DNA of 64,000 nucleotides from Lactarius indigo (GCA_025766275.1 JAFKAC010000062.1:186001-250000); one strand, 5' to 3'. Positions 1 through 12,300 are shown, numbered from the stretch's first letter. The notes: generated by a model not told the origin, from the letters alone. Program-made: numbers and translations.

Positions 1-1
1 G

Positions 2-2443
2 CTATTCGAACCACGGGTCATGTTCTTCGGCCTTACCAACTCCCCCAGTACCTTCCAAACCATGATGGACACCATTTTCCGGGAACTGGTGTTAACGGGA
101 GAAGTCATCGTCTACATGGACGACATCCTAATCGCGACAGCAGACGACCGTACCCACCATCGACAAATCTTACATCGTGTTCTAGATCTATGTGATGAAC
201 ACGACTTATACATCAAACCGGAGAAATGTGTGTTCGAGGTCTATGAAGTGGAATACCTAGGCCTGATCATCGGACATGGCAAATTGCGGATGGACCCGGT
301 AAAGGTACAGGGCGTACGGGATTGGAAAGCACCAAAATCCCTAAAAGAAGTGCAAGCCTTTCTAGGCTTCTGCAACTTTTACCGACGATTCATAAGGGGG
401 TTCTCCACGATAGCGAGACCACTCCACGACCTCACAAGGAAGGATACACCATGGGAATGGACAAAAGCCAGACAGGAGGCATTCGACATTATCAAGGAAC
501 GAATTAGCTCCGAACCCGTACTTTTGTTCCCAAAATTAGACCAACCCTTCGAAATAGAGGTCAATGCCTCAAGCTATGCCCTAGGAGCGGTACTAAATCA
601 AAAGGGAGAAGATCAGAAGCTGCACCCGGTGGCGTTCTATTCAGAATCACTAACTGAAGCAGAGTGTAACTACGACATCTACGACAGAGAATTACTAGCT
701 ATTGTCAAAGCCCTACGAATGTGGCGCACGTATCTCATCGGTTCCCCCCATTTAATAACCATTCACACGGATCACGCCAACCTCCAATACTGGAAGGAAC
801 CACGAAAAATCAGTCGGTGAGTGGCATGAGAATTCCAGGAACTTTCTGAGTACAATTTCATACTCAAACACATCCCTAGAACCAAAAATACCCAAGCAGA
901 CTCCCTATCAAGACGCCCAGATTACGATGACGGAACAACGGATAACGACCACGTTACGGTACTACCAGAGGAGGTATTCCTACGAGTCACCGAAACATCC
1001 ATGCACGACATGGACATATGGACTCAGATTACGCAGAGCTTGGAAGAGTCCGCAGTACTCCCATGGGTAGAACCCCACAACCTGAAAAAACACGACGGCT
1101 TATGGTGGAAAGGCGACGCCCTCGTTGTTGTGGGAAACAACGACCTTAAGCGGGGGGTAATCACCTTTTTCCATGACACTCCTAGCGCAGGACACCCAGG
1201 AATTGCAAACACTCTGGAACTCGTACGATGCAATTTCTGGTGGCCAAATATGCGAAGAGATGTGGAAGCATACGTCAAGGGATGCGCCATATGCCAAAGT
1301 AACAAAATCAACTCCCACCAACAGAAGCCACACCTATTCCCTATCACCACAGACCCCTCGGCTGAACCCTTCGAGGTAGTGGCAATGGACTTCATAGTCA
1401 AACTTCCGGAATCGAACGGATTCGACTCCATCCTCACCATCACCGACCACGACTGTTCGAAGGCAGCAATATTCGTGCCTTGTAACGAAACTATAACGGC
1501 GGAAGGAGTGGCCAAACTTTATCTCCAACATGTATACCCTCATTACGGGTTACCCCGAAAGATCATATCCGATCGAGACCCCAGATTTGCATCCACCTTT
1601 ATGAGACAACTATGCAAAACCCTGGGAATACAGCAAAACATTTCATCCGCGTATCATCCCCAAACGGATGGACAATCAGAACGCACCAACCAATGGCTAG
1701 AACAATACTTACGACACTGGTGTAACCTTCGACAGGATAACTGGGCAGAGCTATTACCTATGGCACAATTCGCGCACAACGCATGGGCGAATGCCACGAC
1801 CAAACATTCCCCGTTTTCGCTTATCATGGGATGGGAACCGCGAACAACATGGACACCCAAACCGTCAAGTAGCCCAACAGTAGACCAACGATTGGAAGAC
1901 CTGTTGATACTCAGACAACACGCGCAAGATAGTATCAATCATGCGCAACGACTCATGGCCCAACGGGGAAAGACGAAGTTCACACCTTATCAGCAAGGAG
2001 ACCAAGTATGGCTAGAAGGGACGAATCTCCGTACCTTCTATCCCACGACCAAGCTTGCCCCCAAAAGATACGGGCCATTCTGAATCACAAGAGTTCTATC
2101 AGATGTCTCTTACGAACTAGAACTCCCAGTATCATGGAAGATCCACCCGGTATTCCACGCCAACCTTCTCACACCATATAAGGAGACGGAGATGCACGGC
2201 ATAAACTATTCCCGACCTCCGCCCGACCTTATCGAAGGGGAAGAGGAATACGAAGTGGAGCGAATCGAAGACACCCAGGAACGAGGGAGAGGGCGCAAAC
2301 TCCATTACCTAGTAAAGTGGAAAGGATTCCCATCAAGTGACAATACGTGGGAACCTGCAACTAACATGACCCACGCCGCAGACGTTATCAAGGACTACTA
2401 TAGACAATACCCATCCGCCAAAGGGGCTGGACGAACAGCTTAA
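2..2443 (+). pseudogene. pol: Ty3/gypsy pol: RT, RNase H, integrase, chromodomain (interrupted)
   Basis: One frame runs from base 2 to the TAA at 2441-2443. It begins in RT just before the fingers/palm motif FFGLTNSPSTFQ and holds the catalytic YMDD around 112-123. RNase H follows, ending in a typical TDHANLQYW-like stretch. Integrase shows an H2C2 zinc finger (HPG...CAICQ) and a DDE core (MDFIVKLP, SDRDPRF, QSERTN). A chromodomain follows at about 2245-2420 (EYEVERI, LVKWKGF, NTWEP), which in chromoviruses targets integration to marked chromatin. The frame is broken by TGA at 818-820, 827-829 and 2081-2083. The first RNase H carboxylate is Asn (AAT, 563-565) where the family has Asp. Each of these changes is one CpG transition away from the expected codon, so the copy looks decayed rather than rearranged. 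Confidence 0.92.
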
Positions 2444-2484
2444 AAGGAAGCTCGACTACCTCAATAATTTCCCCATACCCTACG

Positions 2485-3942
2485 ATGACCAACACACCAA
2501 TCTCCGACACTACCCTCGTCCACATCCTCGACAACCCCCAACTCGAAGCCGCCCTTGAACGAGGGATTGTCACCATCGACATCTCAAACATACCCAGACT
2601 ATCACCGCCACCGTCTCCCCAGCCCACCACCATTCCCGACCCTACAATACCTCAAGCCCCAGAACGAGAACCTGGAGAACTCACCCCATCAACACCAGAA
2701 GAAGGACAATATTCGCCCACACCTCCTCCGCGACATTCACCCACTCCCCCACCTTAACCATCCGTACCCTCACCACCATCCTCTTCACCCTCCACCCCAC
2801 CACCACCACTTGAACCCTTCACTCCCGTCCACGTCCACACACCCATTGACTACAACCGACCTGACTCCCCCCCCGAAGATACCAACGACCCTGGTGCCCC
2901 TTTCTTCCCAAACACACCAGGTACCCCGAAGTTTTACCCCCTACAGATTCCGCTACCTGACGGTGGATCCAACACTGCGAAGTATATTTACTATCGCAAG
3001 GGATTCACCAAGGTAGTAGGAACGATGGGTGCTGGACAGCCACACTACGGAGAATCGGTCTACCTCTCATCGCTTAGGCCCAACGTTTCAGCCCCCCCCT
3101 TCACAGCTGAACAACTCCAGTTCTTCGACCCTCATGACATCCGCGCCTGTGCCTTAGACGAAACTCTCATCGAGCTCAACTCTCCTCGTCTCACAGCTGA
3201 GGTCACTAGGCTGCGCACCGGGCTTCTTGCACTAAAGGAAATTGATGAGAAGTGTGAGAAACTAGAGGAAGACGCACGCAAACTATGGGCGGACTGACTT
3301 ACAGTAGACCTTATGCTGGCCAGTACCAAGAGATGGCTCCAGTATGCGGGGGCCCTAGCCACCATTGGCAACGAATACGCGCGGATGACAGCACTTCCGG
3401 CTCCACTCTGACACTCGCGCTACGCCATCCCTTTCTCCCCACAACGCGGAGGACCACTAGAATTTCCCCGCCTCGCCGACAAGCCCCACCGACGACGCTG
3501 CTATCACTGTGGCAGTTCCCACCACCTCGTACGCAACTGCCCCACTAGACCAAGACCAGCCTGCCGACATTGCCAAAGCCAAGAGCACCAATCTTATCGG
3601 TGTATCTTCCGACGTGCAGGAATGGTCGAGGAGGTTATCACTACCTCCCAAGCAGACAAATGTATTCGACAGGCCATACACACCGAGGCCTCCACGTCTT
3701 TCACAATTCCGGAGCCTCCGACAGTCGCCGCCGAAACTCAAGGGAGGTGGTGCGGACGATGTTTCCGCACTGACGCTAATCACGACGAGATCTGCTGCCC
3801 ACAATACGAGATGTGCCGCAAGTGTGGGAAACGCGGCCCTCTTTTCTTCCTCAAAACCCACTACTGTCAACTTGACGTCTCCCTGTGGCCGGAGAATGAC
3901 CTCGACGCCGACATCTACGACCTTGTCGATCCAGAGTCCTGA
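2485..3942 (+). pseudogene. Downstream zinc-knuckle (Gag-like) frame of the retroelement, interrupted
   Basis: Frame 1 from the ATG at 2485 to the TGA at 3940-3942 reads as one protein of about 485 codons if three internal stops are ignored (TAA 2755-2757, TGA 3295-3297, TGA near 3409). The N-terminal third is very rich in Pro, Ser and Thr. The middle (about 3170-3294) is charged and heptad-like, probably a coiled coil. The C-terminal part carries two CX2CX4HX4C zinc knuckles (CYHCGSSHHLVRNC and CRHCQSQEHQSYRC, about 3498-3602), then two more Cys/His clusters (about 3750-3875). Zinc knuckles normally belong to Gag, encoded upstream of pol; here they lie downstream, in a different frame. I recognise no other domain. 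It could be a relocated nucleocapsid-like gene or an accessory ORF of this lineage. Confidence 0.7.
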
Positions 3943-3963
3943 AGTCGAGGCGTCTTCAGACCA

Positions 3964-3976
3964 AGACGGGGGGTAA
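3964..3976 (+). other. Polypurine tract of the retroelement
   Basis: A purine-rich run with six consecutive G lies directly before the TGTTACG that opens the LTR. This is the position of the primer for plus-strand DNA synthesis in LTR retroelements. The function is inferred from position only. Confidence 0.6.
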
Positions 3977-4549
3977 TGTTACGATTTTCCTCAGACTCGT
4001 TCTTTCTCATGTCACTGTTCCCTTCCCCATACTATACAAGCCCTGTATGACTACGTGGACTTTACGATTACTCGGTTCCTATTGCGCGCCCTACATATTG
4101 ATGTTCCCATTTGATAAAGTTCGACATGTGCTAATTTCCGTTGCGTTCCTAATCACGCGCGATCCCGCGTGATTCACCTTTATTCCCAGTACGACGTCCC
4201 TTTGTTCTCGTTATGTCTTACCCATTGTTCCAAGACCGGCGATGGCGCCATTTGTTTGTAGTCGCCATACTAGTCGTTATCTATTTAAACCTAGTCCTAT
4301 CTAGCTTGTATGGTAGACTAGACTTCTTGTGTAATACTACACTTGAAATGCTCTTGTGTCCTTCATAGTCTCGCGATCCCCTCGCCTTTGCTAGACCTTC
4401 GAGTCTTAGCCTTCCTCTACGATCCAAGTGACTAACATCCTTGTGGTTCTTGTGCATCCTCTTACTGAAGCCGAGCCTTGGAGCTTGCGCTACCATTATT
4501 CGACTGACTTGGTACAGGTTGTACACAGCGCCCCTGTAGTGGCGTTACA
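3977..4549 (+). repeat. 3' LTR of the Ty3/gypsy element
   Basis: The stretch starts TGTTACG immediately after the polypurine tract and is followed about 570 bp later by CGTTACA, giving the canonical TG...CA termini with an imperfect short inverted repeat. A TATTTAAA box at 4282-4289 could be the internal promoter of the LTR. The start is well supported by the tract before it. The end is a best guess, because no second LTR is available. Confidence 0.55.
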
Positions 4550-4693
4550 TCATGGTTCTGTCAGCGCTAATGACTGTGCATCAGTCAGCACAATAGATAA
4601 CGCTATTATTAGACACAACGCGTCAGCGTCTGACTCATTACTATTACACGTACCTTTAGTAATAAGGTTTAGTAGTAATTCAAACTCAGCTGC

Positions 4694-7111
4694 CATCAGG
4701 AAAAACGGTATCCTAGAATTTTTAAAAAATTTAACAAATTTTAGAAAAATGGTAATATATGAATAATTGCTATGATTTTTCAAAAGTTGTGAAAATTTGG
4801 CAAGATAAAGACCTCCCCTCTAATATCTAGTTATATTTTGGGAAATATCACCAAATATCTGCATAAATGAACACATGTTCAGTGTGTTTTGACTGAATGT
4901 GTCCAAATTTACATCACATCCAGCAAAGCATTTCAGTGCAATTTAGTGAACTGTGGCTCCATTCAAATAATAATAATATATTTGACTAAGAAGAGTACAT
5001 GTAACTACAGTTTAATTAATATATTAGGGAAGCATGGTGGCAATGGGGGTCTTGCGTGGCGTGTCGGGGTGGTGTGGAGGTATGCCGGTAGTGGGGGAGT
5101 CTTGAAGCCGCGTGCTGGGGCAGCGGTGGCGCCGGGGTCTTGAAGCTGCGTGACGGGGGCCTTGCATGCCATGATGAGGCGGCGTAGCGGCTCGGCGTGG
5201 CGGGGTCTTGAAGCCGCGTGCTGGGGTCTTGCGTGCGTGTTGGGGCGGCGTGGCGCAGGTGGTGGTGGGCGCGCTGGGGTGGCGCGGCGGGTCGGTGGTG
5301 GCGGGGTCTTGCACGCAGCATTGACGTGGCGCGGCGGGTCAGCGGTGACGGCAGCGGGGTCTTGCGTGATATAACGGGGCGGCGTGGTATCAAGTTGGAG
5401 GTGGCGGGGTCTTGGACGCCAGGTTGGGGCGGCGTGGTGGTGGGTTGGCGGTCGGGGCATGGCGTGCCACGTCGGGGGTGGCGATGAGGCCGGTATGGCC
5501 ACGGCCGTGGTGGTTCATGTCCACGGGGGTCCTGCAAGTGGAAAAAAAGAAAAAAAGAAAAAGAAAAAAAAAGAAAACTTATGCATTAAGCCGAAGTCCG
5601 GCACTTCCCCAACCGCGTCTTTCCTCTGGCGTAGGCTGTGGAGGTGGTCCGCGTGCGTGGTGGGAAGAGAAGAAAAAAAAACCCCCAGAGGGGTAGCGTT
5701 GAGAGGAAATGGAGTGAGTGGGTGTTCACGCGTTCACGCCACAGATTACATAAGCCTCCGCTTGACGATTTTTTCCAAGTCGCCACGCCCAGTCGCCACG
5801 TCACCTCCCTCCTACATCTTGGATACAGTAAGTCTTTTTTTTTTTTCCCTTTGTCTCTCACCGCGCTGATATCCAGGCCACTGCACCCACCCACACCACT
5901 GCCATCTCAGCCCAGCCAGTGTGGCCTCCACTCCCACAGCCAATGCAAGATGCAGCCGACAGTACATGTTTTTTTTTTTTTTGTTTTCTTTTCACGGGCC
6001 ACTCAAGGATCTACCACCATACCCGCTGTACGCAAGGACGACGCCCACACCCCATCTGCGGCGAGCGCCAGCTATGCAAGCCACCACCTCCTTCCCTCAG
6101 CCCCAACACCCCCTGCTGCTGTTCCCCACTACACTCATTACGAAGAGGCAGTTGACGACGAGCTGGGCTTCGGCCCAGCAAACAAGATATGTTTTTTTTT
6201 TCTTTGTTTCTTTTTCTTTTTCTTTTTCTCATCCTACTTCTCCAGCGCATGCAATGCACCTTGCACCTCACCTCGCAGGTCCTCCCACCACCTCGCCGCA
6301 TGCAAGATAGGACAACGGTGCCACACTGTCCCTTCCAACCACCGCTGCCTCAACGACTTCACTTCTCCACACGCTGGTCCACGGCGACATTCCCAACAAG
6401 GACGCAAGACCCCCACAGTGCTGACTTGCTGCGTGCAAGCCCTGTCGTGACCCCACGCCCTCCTATCTCGGCCCCACAAATCTAGATAAGTTTTTCTTTT
6501 TTCTTTTTTTTTTTTTCTTTTAATGTTGAACTCGTGCAGGACCTATCTCCCTGCTTGCCTACCACCACGCCGTTCGTGGCAATGTCGCTGCCACCCACTT
6601 GGCTCAATATTTAGATAAGTTTTTATTTTATTTTTATTTTTTTGGTTTCGTTTTTTTCTTATATTGAACCTGCAGGCCTATGGCAATACATGACACCGCT
6701 GCTACCCATCCCACTGCCACCCCGCCACACATTGGCCATAGCCATGACCATGTCACTGCCCTCACTTACCCTGTATTAATTGTAGTTTCATGTACTCTTA
6801 TTAGTTACAATATATTATTGCTTTTTGGATACAACTATAACTGAGTGCCCTTGTCTGCAACTAAAATACTCTGCTGTTTGTGATGCAATTTCGGACATAT
6901 TCACCCAATATATGCTAAAATATGTCCATTTATTCAGATATTTGGTAAGATTTTACCAAATCTAACTGGAAATTTGGAGGGAGGTTTTTATCTCACCTAT
7001 CTTGACAATTTTGGAAAATCGGAAAAATAGCTTATTTCTTAACATATATTGCCATTTTTCTGAAATTTGTTAAATTTTTTAAAAACTTTTAGGATACCAT
7101 TTTTCCTGATG
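4694..7111. mobile_element. Foldback-like element with ~350-bp terminal inverted repeats
   Basis: The AT-rich left end (4694 to about 5043) is the imperfect reverse complement of the right end (about 6761 to 7111). For example, CATCAGGAAAAACGGTATCC at 4694 pairs with GGATACCATTTTTCCTGATG at 7092-7111, and the similarity continues with interruptions over the whole arm. The GC-rich core is also roughly symmetrical. The left half carries about ten GGGGTCTTG-type units (5046-5540) and A-rich tracts (5541-5580, 5670-5690). The right half carries T-rich tracts (about 5840, 5970, 6190, 6495, 6620) and the complementary GCAAGACCC/TGCAAG units. No transposase is visible. It is best described as a non-autonomous foldback or long-TIR element; target-site duplications could not be defined. 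Confidence 0.75.
5046..5540 (+). repeat. Irregular GGGGTCTTG repeat cluster
   Basis: About ten copies of GGGGTCTTG or one-base variants, usually followed by AAG or CGTG, occur at irregular spacing in a very GC-rich stretch inside the foldback element (near 5046, 5096, 5138, 5155, 5201, 5221, 5301, 5354, 5402, 5524). Long open frames on both strands here come from base composition and do not look like genes. Confidence 0.7.
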
Positions 7112-7145
7112 CCGCAGCATAGTATATAAACCCTCATGTAGCGTC

Positions 7146-7252
7146 CTGAGTGGAACCAACTTGTCCTCTTGGTTCTCCACTCAGGTGCGTATCCCTTGTA
7201 CATTCCCTTACTCTTCCCCAATGTTAACTTGTCCTCTTGGTTCTCCACTCAG
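7146..7252. repeat. 27-bp direct repeat with an overlapping hairpin
   Basis: A 27-bp sequence beginning AACTTGTCCTC and ending CCACTCAG occurs identically at 7158-7184 and 7226-7252, offset by 68 bp. The first copy overlaps a stem-loop, because CTGAGTGGAACC at 7146 pairs with GGTTCTCCACTCAG at 7171-7184. It lies just outside the right arm of the foldback element and downstream of a TATATAAA at about 7125. It may be the end of another, eroded transposon. Confidence 0.7.
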
Positions 7253-9375
7253 CGTGCCACTGCGTGATCACCTTGCCTTTGGTCTTGCATAAAGACCTTA
7301 CGTGTGCATACTCTCCGCAGTGACTGTACATTCGGCGCGTGACTTGTCTCCGCATTAGGCTTGAGCGTGTTACCAGTTCAGTTCACTAACACTTCCCTTG
7401 GTCTAGTTGTACGTGATAAGTCATACCGCTACAGACAGCTTGCATGGAATATATCATTGTTGGCATGTTGGCTTCAACATCACCATGTTGTGCCTTGTGT
7501 CATTTAGTATCGACTACCATTGGGTTTGCAACCACATCAGAATCAGGGATGTACGGCAGCTTCACGCTCGTTCACTTTCTCGTGGTTCATTGGGGCTAAC
7601 ACAGAATGATTACAGCTTGGAGGCACATTGATCGAAAAGAAGCGTGCAGCTGTGTACCACCTACATGCCTTGTACACCTTCAAGAATTATCTCATGTACA
7701 CACTCTACGTGCCACTTGACATCGCGGGGCCAATACTTACCTTCAAAGATTGATGTAACAGGTAGGCACGGCCACCTCCGTTCCTTAGCCCTGCTACAGG
7801 CATTTGCGATCTAGCTTGAGCACCCAAAAGAGATCATGCCATGGGTGACGGTTCAATACACAGTCCGGTTCCTGACCACACTGCCCACGATGGAAGCGCT
7901 CATACACACCATGTATGTCGTTTCAATCAAGGATGCGCACGCGTTGGGCAGCAATGACCCCTGCTCAGCTGTCTATGGTCGGCTTTTGGAATCTCAGTTT
8001 CATCTAGTTCAAGGTGTAATGCACGTGACCACCAACAGGCGCTAATGACTCCAGACGTAAGCTGTTGCTCCCATGACGTCACTTCTGTCTGTCGGCAGTC
8101 GTAGACATGCTGGACCTTCCCGAGAGCGTGGTACGCTGCATAGTGAATAACTACTTTGCTCTCAGTTTTTGATGCGCATGGCACCGCTCGTACGACCTCT
8201 GGACCGTGGGATACCTCTGCATCCCACCCGGCGGCTCGCCACCACGAGTATCCTCGTCTTCACATTTGTCAGGCCCACGCTCTGGCGTGGTCTGAGCCTT
8301 AGGTTGCTGGCTTGGGGTTGGCTCGTGGCGCTGTTCATCCTACCGGAGATCGCGGCGAGGAAGGTGCTCCCGCTGGCATTGGTACGTACCGGGACATGCA
8401 ACATGAAAATTATTGTGATGATTTTTTCTGACGATGGGCGCCAATCTGGTTGGGTTCGTTCTCGGTGTCGACGGCGCGCAGTATTCTGCGCGCGAGCTAA
8501 TTGGCAGCTGGGAGGGTACGTCTCTTTCTTCAAGAACCGTTGCACCTTCACTGATCGAGACGCACAATGTGTAGGCATTCGCTTCTTGTTCGATGCTTCT
8601 GCCTGCCTGTTCGTTGGTGTGCAACTCATGTGGCCTGAGTTATCGCTAACTGGGATTTGATCGATTGGGGGGGAAGAACTACACGGGGGGATACAGCGTC
8701 GATGCTAAGCTCATGCGTGTAGCGTCTGTTTATGTCGTTTATATACTCTCTTCGACGTCAAGGTCCGGAGACCAGAAATGACGCTGATCAGACACGGGGA
8801 GTGGACGAAGACTTCAAGGGGGGACAACAGTGAGGGATAGTGGGTACTTCGAGTCTTCCGTTGTGGTGCAGATGCACGCACGGGAACGGTGGCAAAGGTG
8901 GCAGTTACATGCTGTGGGCGAGTTATGGAGTATAAAGAGTCCCTAGAGAGATATTGAGGTGGAAGTCCATCGAAACACGGCCGTGGTCAGGACGAAAGCT
9001 GTAATGCGTTGGTGAAGATACCACGAAACGATCTCGGTGGACAAATCTAGTCTTGAAACATCCAATCTCGAATTGAGCAAGTTGAAATTCGCTTTTAGCC
9101 AGCGCTCTCGAGAATTGTAATCGTATGATAGGGGTGATCCGTCCTTAATTGCGCCACGATTCGGAACGATATCCCATCTTGTACTATTACTGTACCTTGT
9201 CTCTCGGACCGTGCCGCGGTCCCGCAGCCGACTCCTACTGTGTTGGCAATCGGTTGGTAACATACAAACGAGTAGCGACTCCGATTACAGTACTGACGAC
9301 ATTACAAATAGCGTACAACTACCAAAGGCCATACATCCAAACCTATACTGCATTGATCCTACGTTCCCTCCATCC
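7253..9375. other. Gene-free stretch
   Basis: I see no convincing gene here. Open frames of up to 163 codons (such as 8169-8660) lack recognisable motifs, have no supporting splice pattern and are matched by equally long frames on the other strand. Short stretches vaguely resemble eroded retroelement DNA, but not enough to name. The 3' end of the NLR-like gene on the minus strand lies at 9376. Confidence 0.5.
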
Positions 9376-12300
9376 CTATACCCCACCGATGTCATACTCC
9401 GACAACAACTGCGCAATCTTCCGGTTTCCATTTGCTACTGCATGTCGAAATGGTGTCCTGCCATACACAGACCGTATTTGTGTATTCGCTCCTTGTTCAA
9501 GGAGCAGTCGTACAATCTCAAAATGACCTTCGCCCGATGCGATGTGCAATGCAGTGGCATTACCCCGCTGAGTGGCGTTTATATCAGCACCGTTGTCGAG
9601 TAACAACCTCACAATGTCGATGTGCCCATTCTCTGCTGCCGTGTGTAACGGAGTCCAACCTTTGTTGCTTCGAGAGTCCACATCCGCCCCATATTTGATT
9701 AATGTCCTCGCAATTTCAAGTTTCCCTTCCCCCGATGCTACTTTCAACGGAGACTGGAGCCTGGAGTCCCTTTCGTCGACATCTGCACCACGATCGAGAA
9801 GTCTCTGGACCATGCCAATGTGTCCGTTTTCTATGGCGCTATGCAGTGAATTGTTCTCTTCATCGTCAGTTGAGTCATCGATGTACGCTTGTGGCTCCAC
9901 ATTCTCGGGAGTGTTGATTTGTGGCTCTTCTTCCGGTGGGGTCGAGCTCTCCGTGTTCGGGGATTGTAGGTCTCCCAAATGCCTTGCTAGGAAGCTCGTA
10001 AAGTCGCGTTTCCGGTTTTCATGCGCGACATCTATCGGTGTTTGTTCGCTGCTATTCCGCATTCTAATATCCGCTCCGGAATCGAGGAGTAGCTCCACGA
10101 TACTGAGATGCCCATTCCGTGCCGCTGAGTGTGATGGCGTCCAGCCTTCACTGTCCTGTGAATTAACATTTGAGCCGCACTTGACTAACAGGCGCGCAAC
10201 CTCGAGTTCCCCATTTCCCGATGCCAGGTCCAATGGGGTCTTGTAGTCCTCAGTCCGCACGTCGACCTCTGCACCGCGCTCGATTAGCAACTCTGCAACG
10301 CTGAGGTGTCCATTAGCTGATGCGAGATGGAGTGGAGCCCGGAGATCGGGACCCTCGACATATACATGCGCCCCATGGTCAAGTAACAGCCGAACGATGT
10401 CCACATGGCCCTCTCGTGATGCTAAATGCAGCGACGTCCAGCCCCCCTCTCTGGTTGCATTAACGTCGGCTAGGTGCTCGATCAGAGAGCGTGATACCGC
10501 CGTGTGTCCGCCCACTAATACTAGGATCGACGGGGTGTGGTGATCCCCAGTCCGGACGTGGATGTCGGTCCCAAAGTCGAGTAAAAGCTTCACGATGTCG
10601 AGATGCCCATTTCGTGCGGCTGCGTGTAGAGGGGTCCACCCTCGCTTGTCGCGGCAGTTAATATCCGCTCCACGCTCGATTAGGCAGCGAACAACTTCAT
10701 GCTTGCCATTGCCCGATGCAACTTTCAAGGGAGTCTCCCCGGCTGCATTTCGCACGTTGACGTCCACACCGCCTTTAAGAAATATCTCCACGAGGTCGAG
10801 ACTTCCGTACCATGATGCGTCGTGCAATGGAGTGTGACCCCACTTATCTTTGGACATCGTATCTGCGCCTTGCTCGATTAAGAAGAGGGCGACTTCGACA
10901 TTCCCGAAACGGGACGCCATATGTAATGGGGTTCCTTGGTGCAGATTCGTCTTTTCAAGTGCTGCATCATGTCTGACTAGTAATTGGACAATCTCGAGAT
11001 ATCCTGCGAGCGATGCCAAGTGCAATGGAGGCCAATGGTCTGCTTCGAGTTGCTGCGCATTTGGATCGGCTCCGTGGTCAAGCAATTCTTGAACGATATC
11101 GAAGTGTCCACGCCGGCATGCCATGTGTAAAGGAGTCAACCCATTGATATCTGCGAACGCTACATCTGCCCCGTGCTTGAGCAGAAGCCGACAAACATCC
11201 AGTTGCCCACTCTCCGCCGCCAAGAACAACGGGGTCATGCGCCTGCCGGCTGTCTGGATGTTAACATCCGCTTGGTGTTCAAGTAACAATTTTGTGACGA
11301 CACGATGACCACCTATTGCCGCTCTATGTAATGAACTCCAGCCCGCGCCATCTAGAGCATTTATATTCGCGCCAAACTGAAGTAATGCCAGAGCAATCTC
11401 GGTCTCTCCCTTGATGAATGCCGCATGCAGCGGAGAGCCGAAGTTCCCGCCGATAGCGTTAACATCCATCGCATGCGCAATAATGAGGTGTTCTGTGAGG
11501 CTGCGGAAACCGCATAGTGCTGCATAGTATAATGGCTCGGCCTCTGGTTGCGTTGGGCGTACTGTCGCCATCGGTCCCTTCCAAGGACGGTCAACGTCGT
11601 ATGTCCAGACCCATGTCGCAAAGTAGGGTCTGGTTGGGTCAAACAGACGTTCCATCAGATCTTGGATCCCCGACGATACGCCTTCGAATTTGCCATGGTC
11701 GACCCAGTACCGGGCCGCATAGATCGCGAATGGTCGTTTTTCTATTGCGCTTTTGTCAACTTGGTCACTAAGATTGAGCAGGACGCTGAGGCAGGTGCGG
11801 GCAAGAATCGAGTGGGCGGAATGAGGAAGGATGTGATAAACGGAAAGATGCTCCGCTGCGTTTGAAAGGCGGGAGGACATCAGGAACTCTTTCACCGAGA
11901 AGTGTGAAAACTGTACGATCGACGAGCCATCGACATTGACGATCATGATCAAACTGGAACACGCAGACAACACTGCTTGATGTGCGTCCTCGGGGCGCCA
12001 GTCAGAATGATATTCTGAGTCCTCTCCGGCATTGGGTTTAACGGCAAGTACTTCTGCGAGTTCCTCAACGCGAAGTGGGCGAATGGAGACCGCGATGCAC
12101 TTCAAAAGGCGGTAGGCATATTCCTGTTTCGCCTTCTCGATGCCTAGCAAGATCCGCTCGTATGTTGAGTCCAGGGTCTCGGGCAATTCCTCGAGAGCAC
12201 GCCGTAATGCTGGAGGGAAATACCGTCGCAACGCCTCTATTTGGCAATAAACCCATCTAAACCTGTGATGAAATCAAAAAATGGTTGTAGTACCGTAATA

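Larger units (their letters stand above)
1..4549 (+). mobile_element. Ty3/gypsy chromovirus retrotransposon, 3' part, decayed
   Basis: The window opens inside the reverse transcriptase of a long-terminal-repeat retrotransposon. The order RT, RNase H, integrase, chromodomain, then a 3' LTR is that of Ty3/gypsy chromoviruses. The 5' LTR, the usual gag, the protease and the start of RT lie outside the window. Downstream of pol is a second, proline-rich and zinc-knuckle frame, then a G-rich polypurine tract and an LTR starting TGTTACG. The pol frame has three internal TGA codons and the downstream frame has three stops, so this copy should not be autonomous. The outer limit at 4549 is uncertain because the 5' LTR cannot be compared. 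Confidence 0.9.

Noticed and set aside
5005..5537. Long Pro/His/Arg-rich open frames on the minus strand
   Set aside because: They come from GC-rich repeats inside the foldback element; three overlapping frames are all open and none has a motif.
7836..7960. Weak resemblance to a copia-type protease or polyprotein fragment
   Set aside because: Only a few residues match and no neighbouring domain follows.
8162..8660. Opposed 155- and 163-codon frames
   Set aside because: No recognisable domain, mirror frames on both strands, and no splice-linked neighbours.
9572..10837. Plus-strand frames rich in Ser and Ala
   Set aside because: Antisense shadows of the ankyrin repeats of paralogue A, where the regular codon pattern keeps the opposite frame open.
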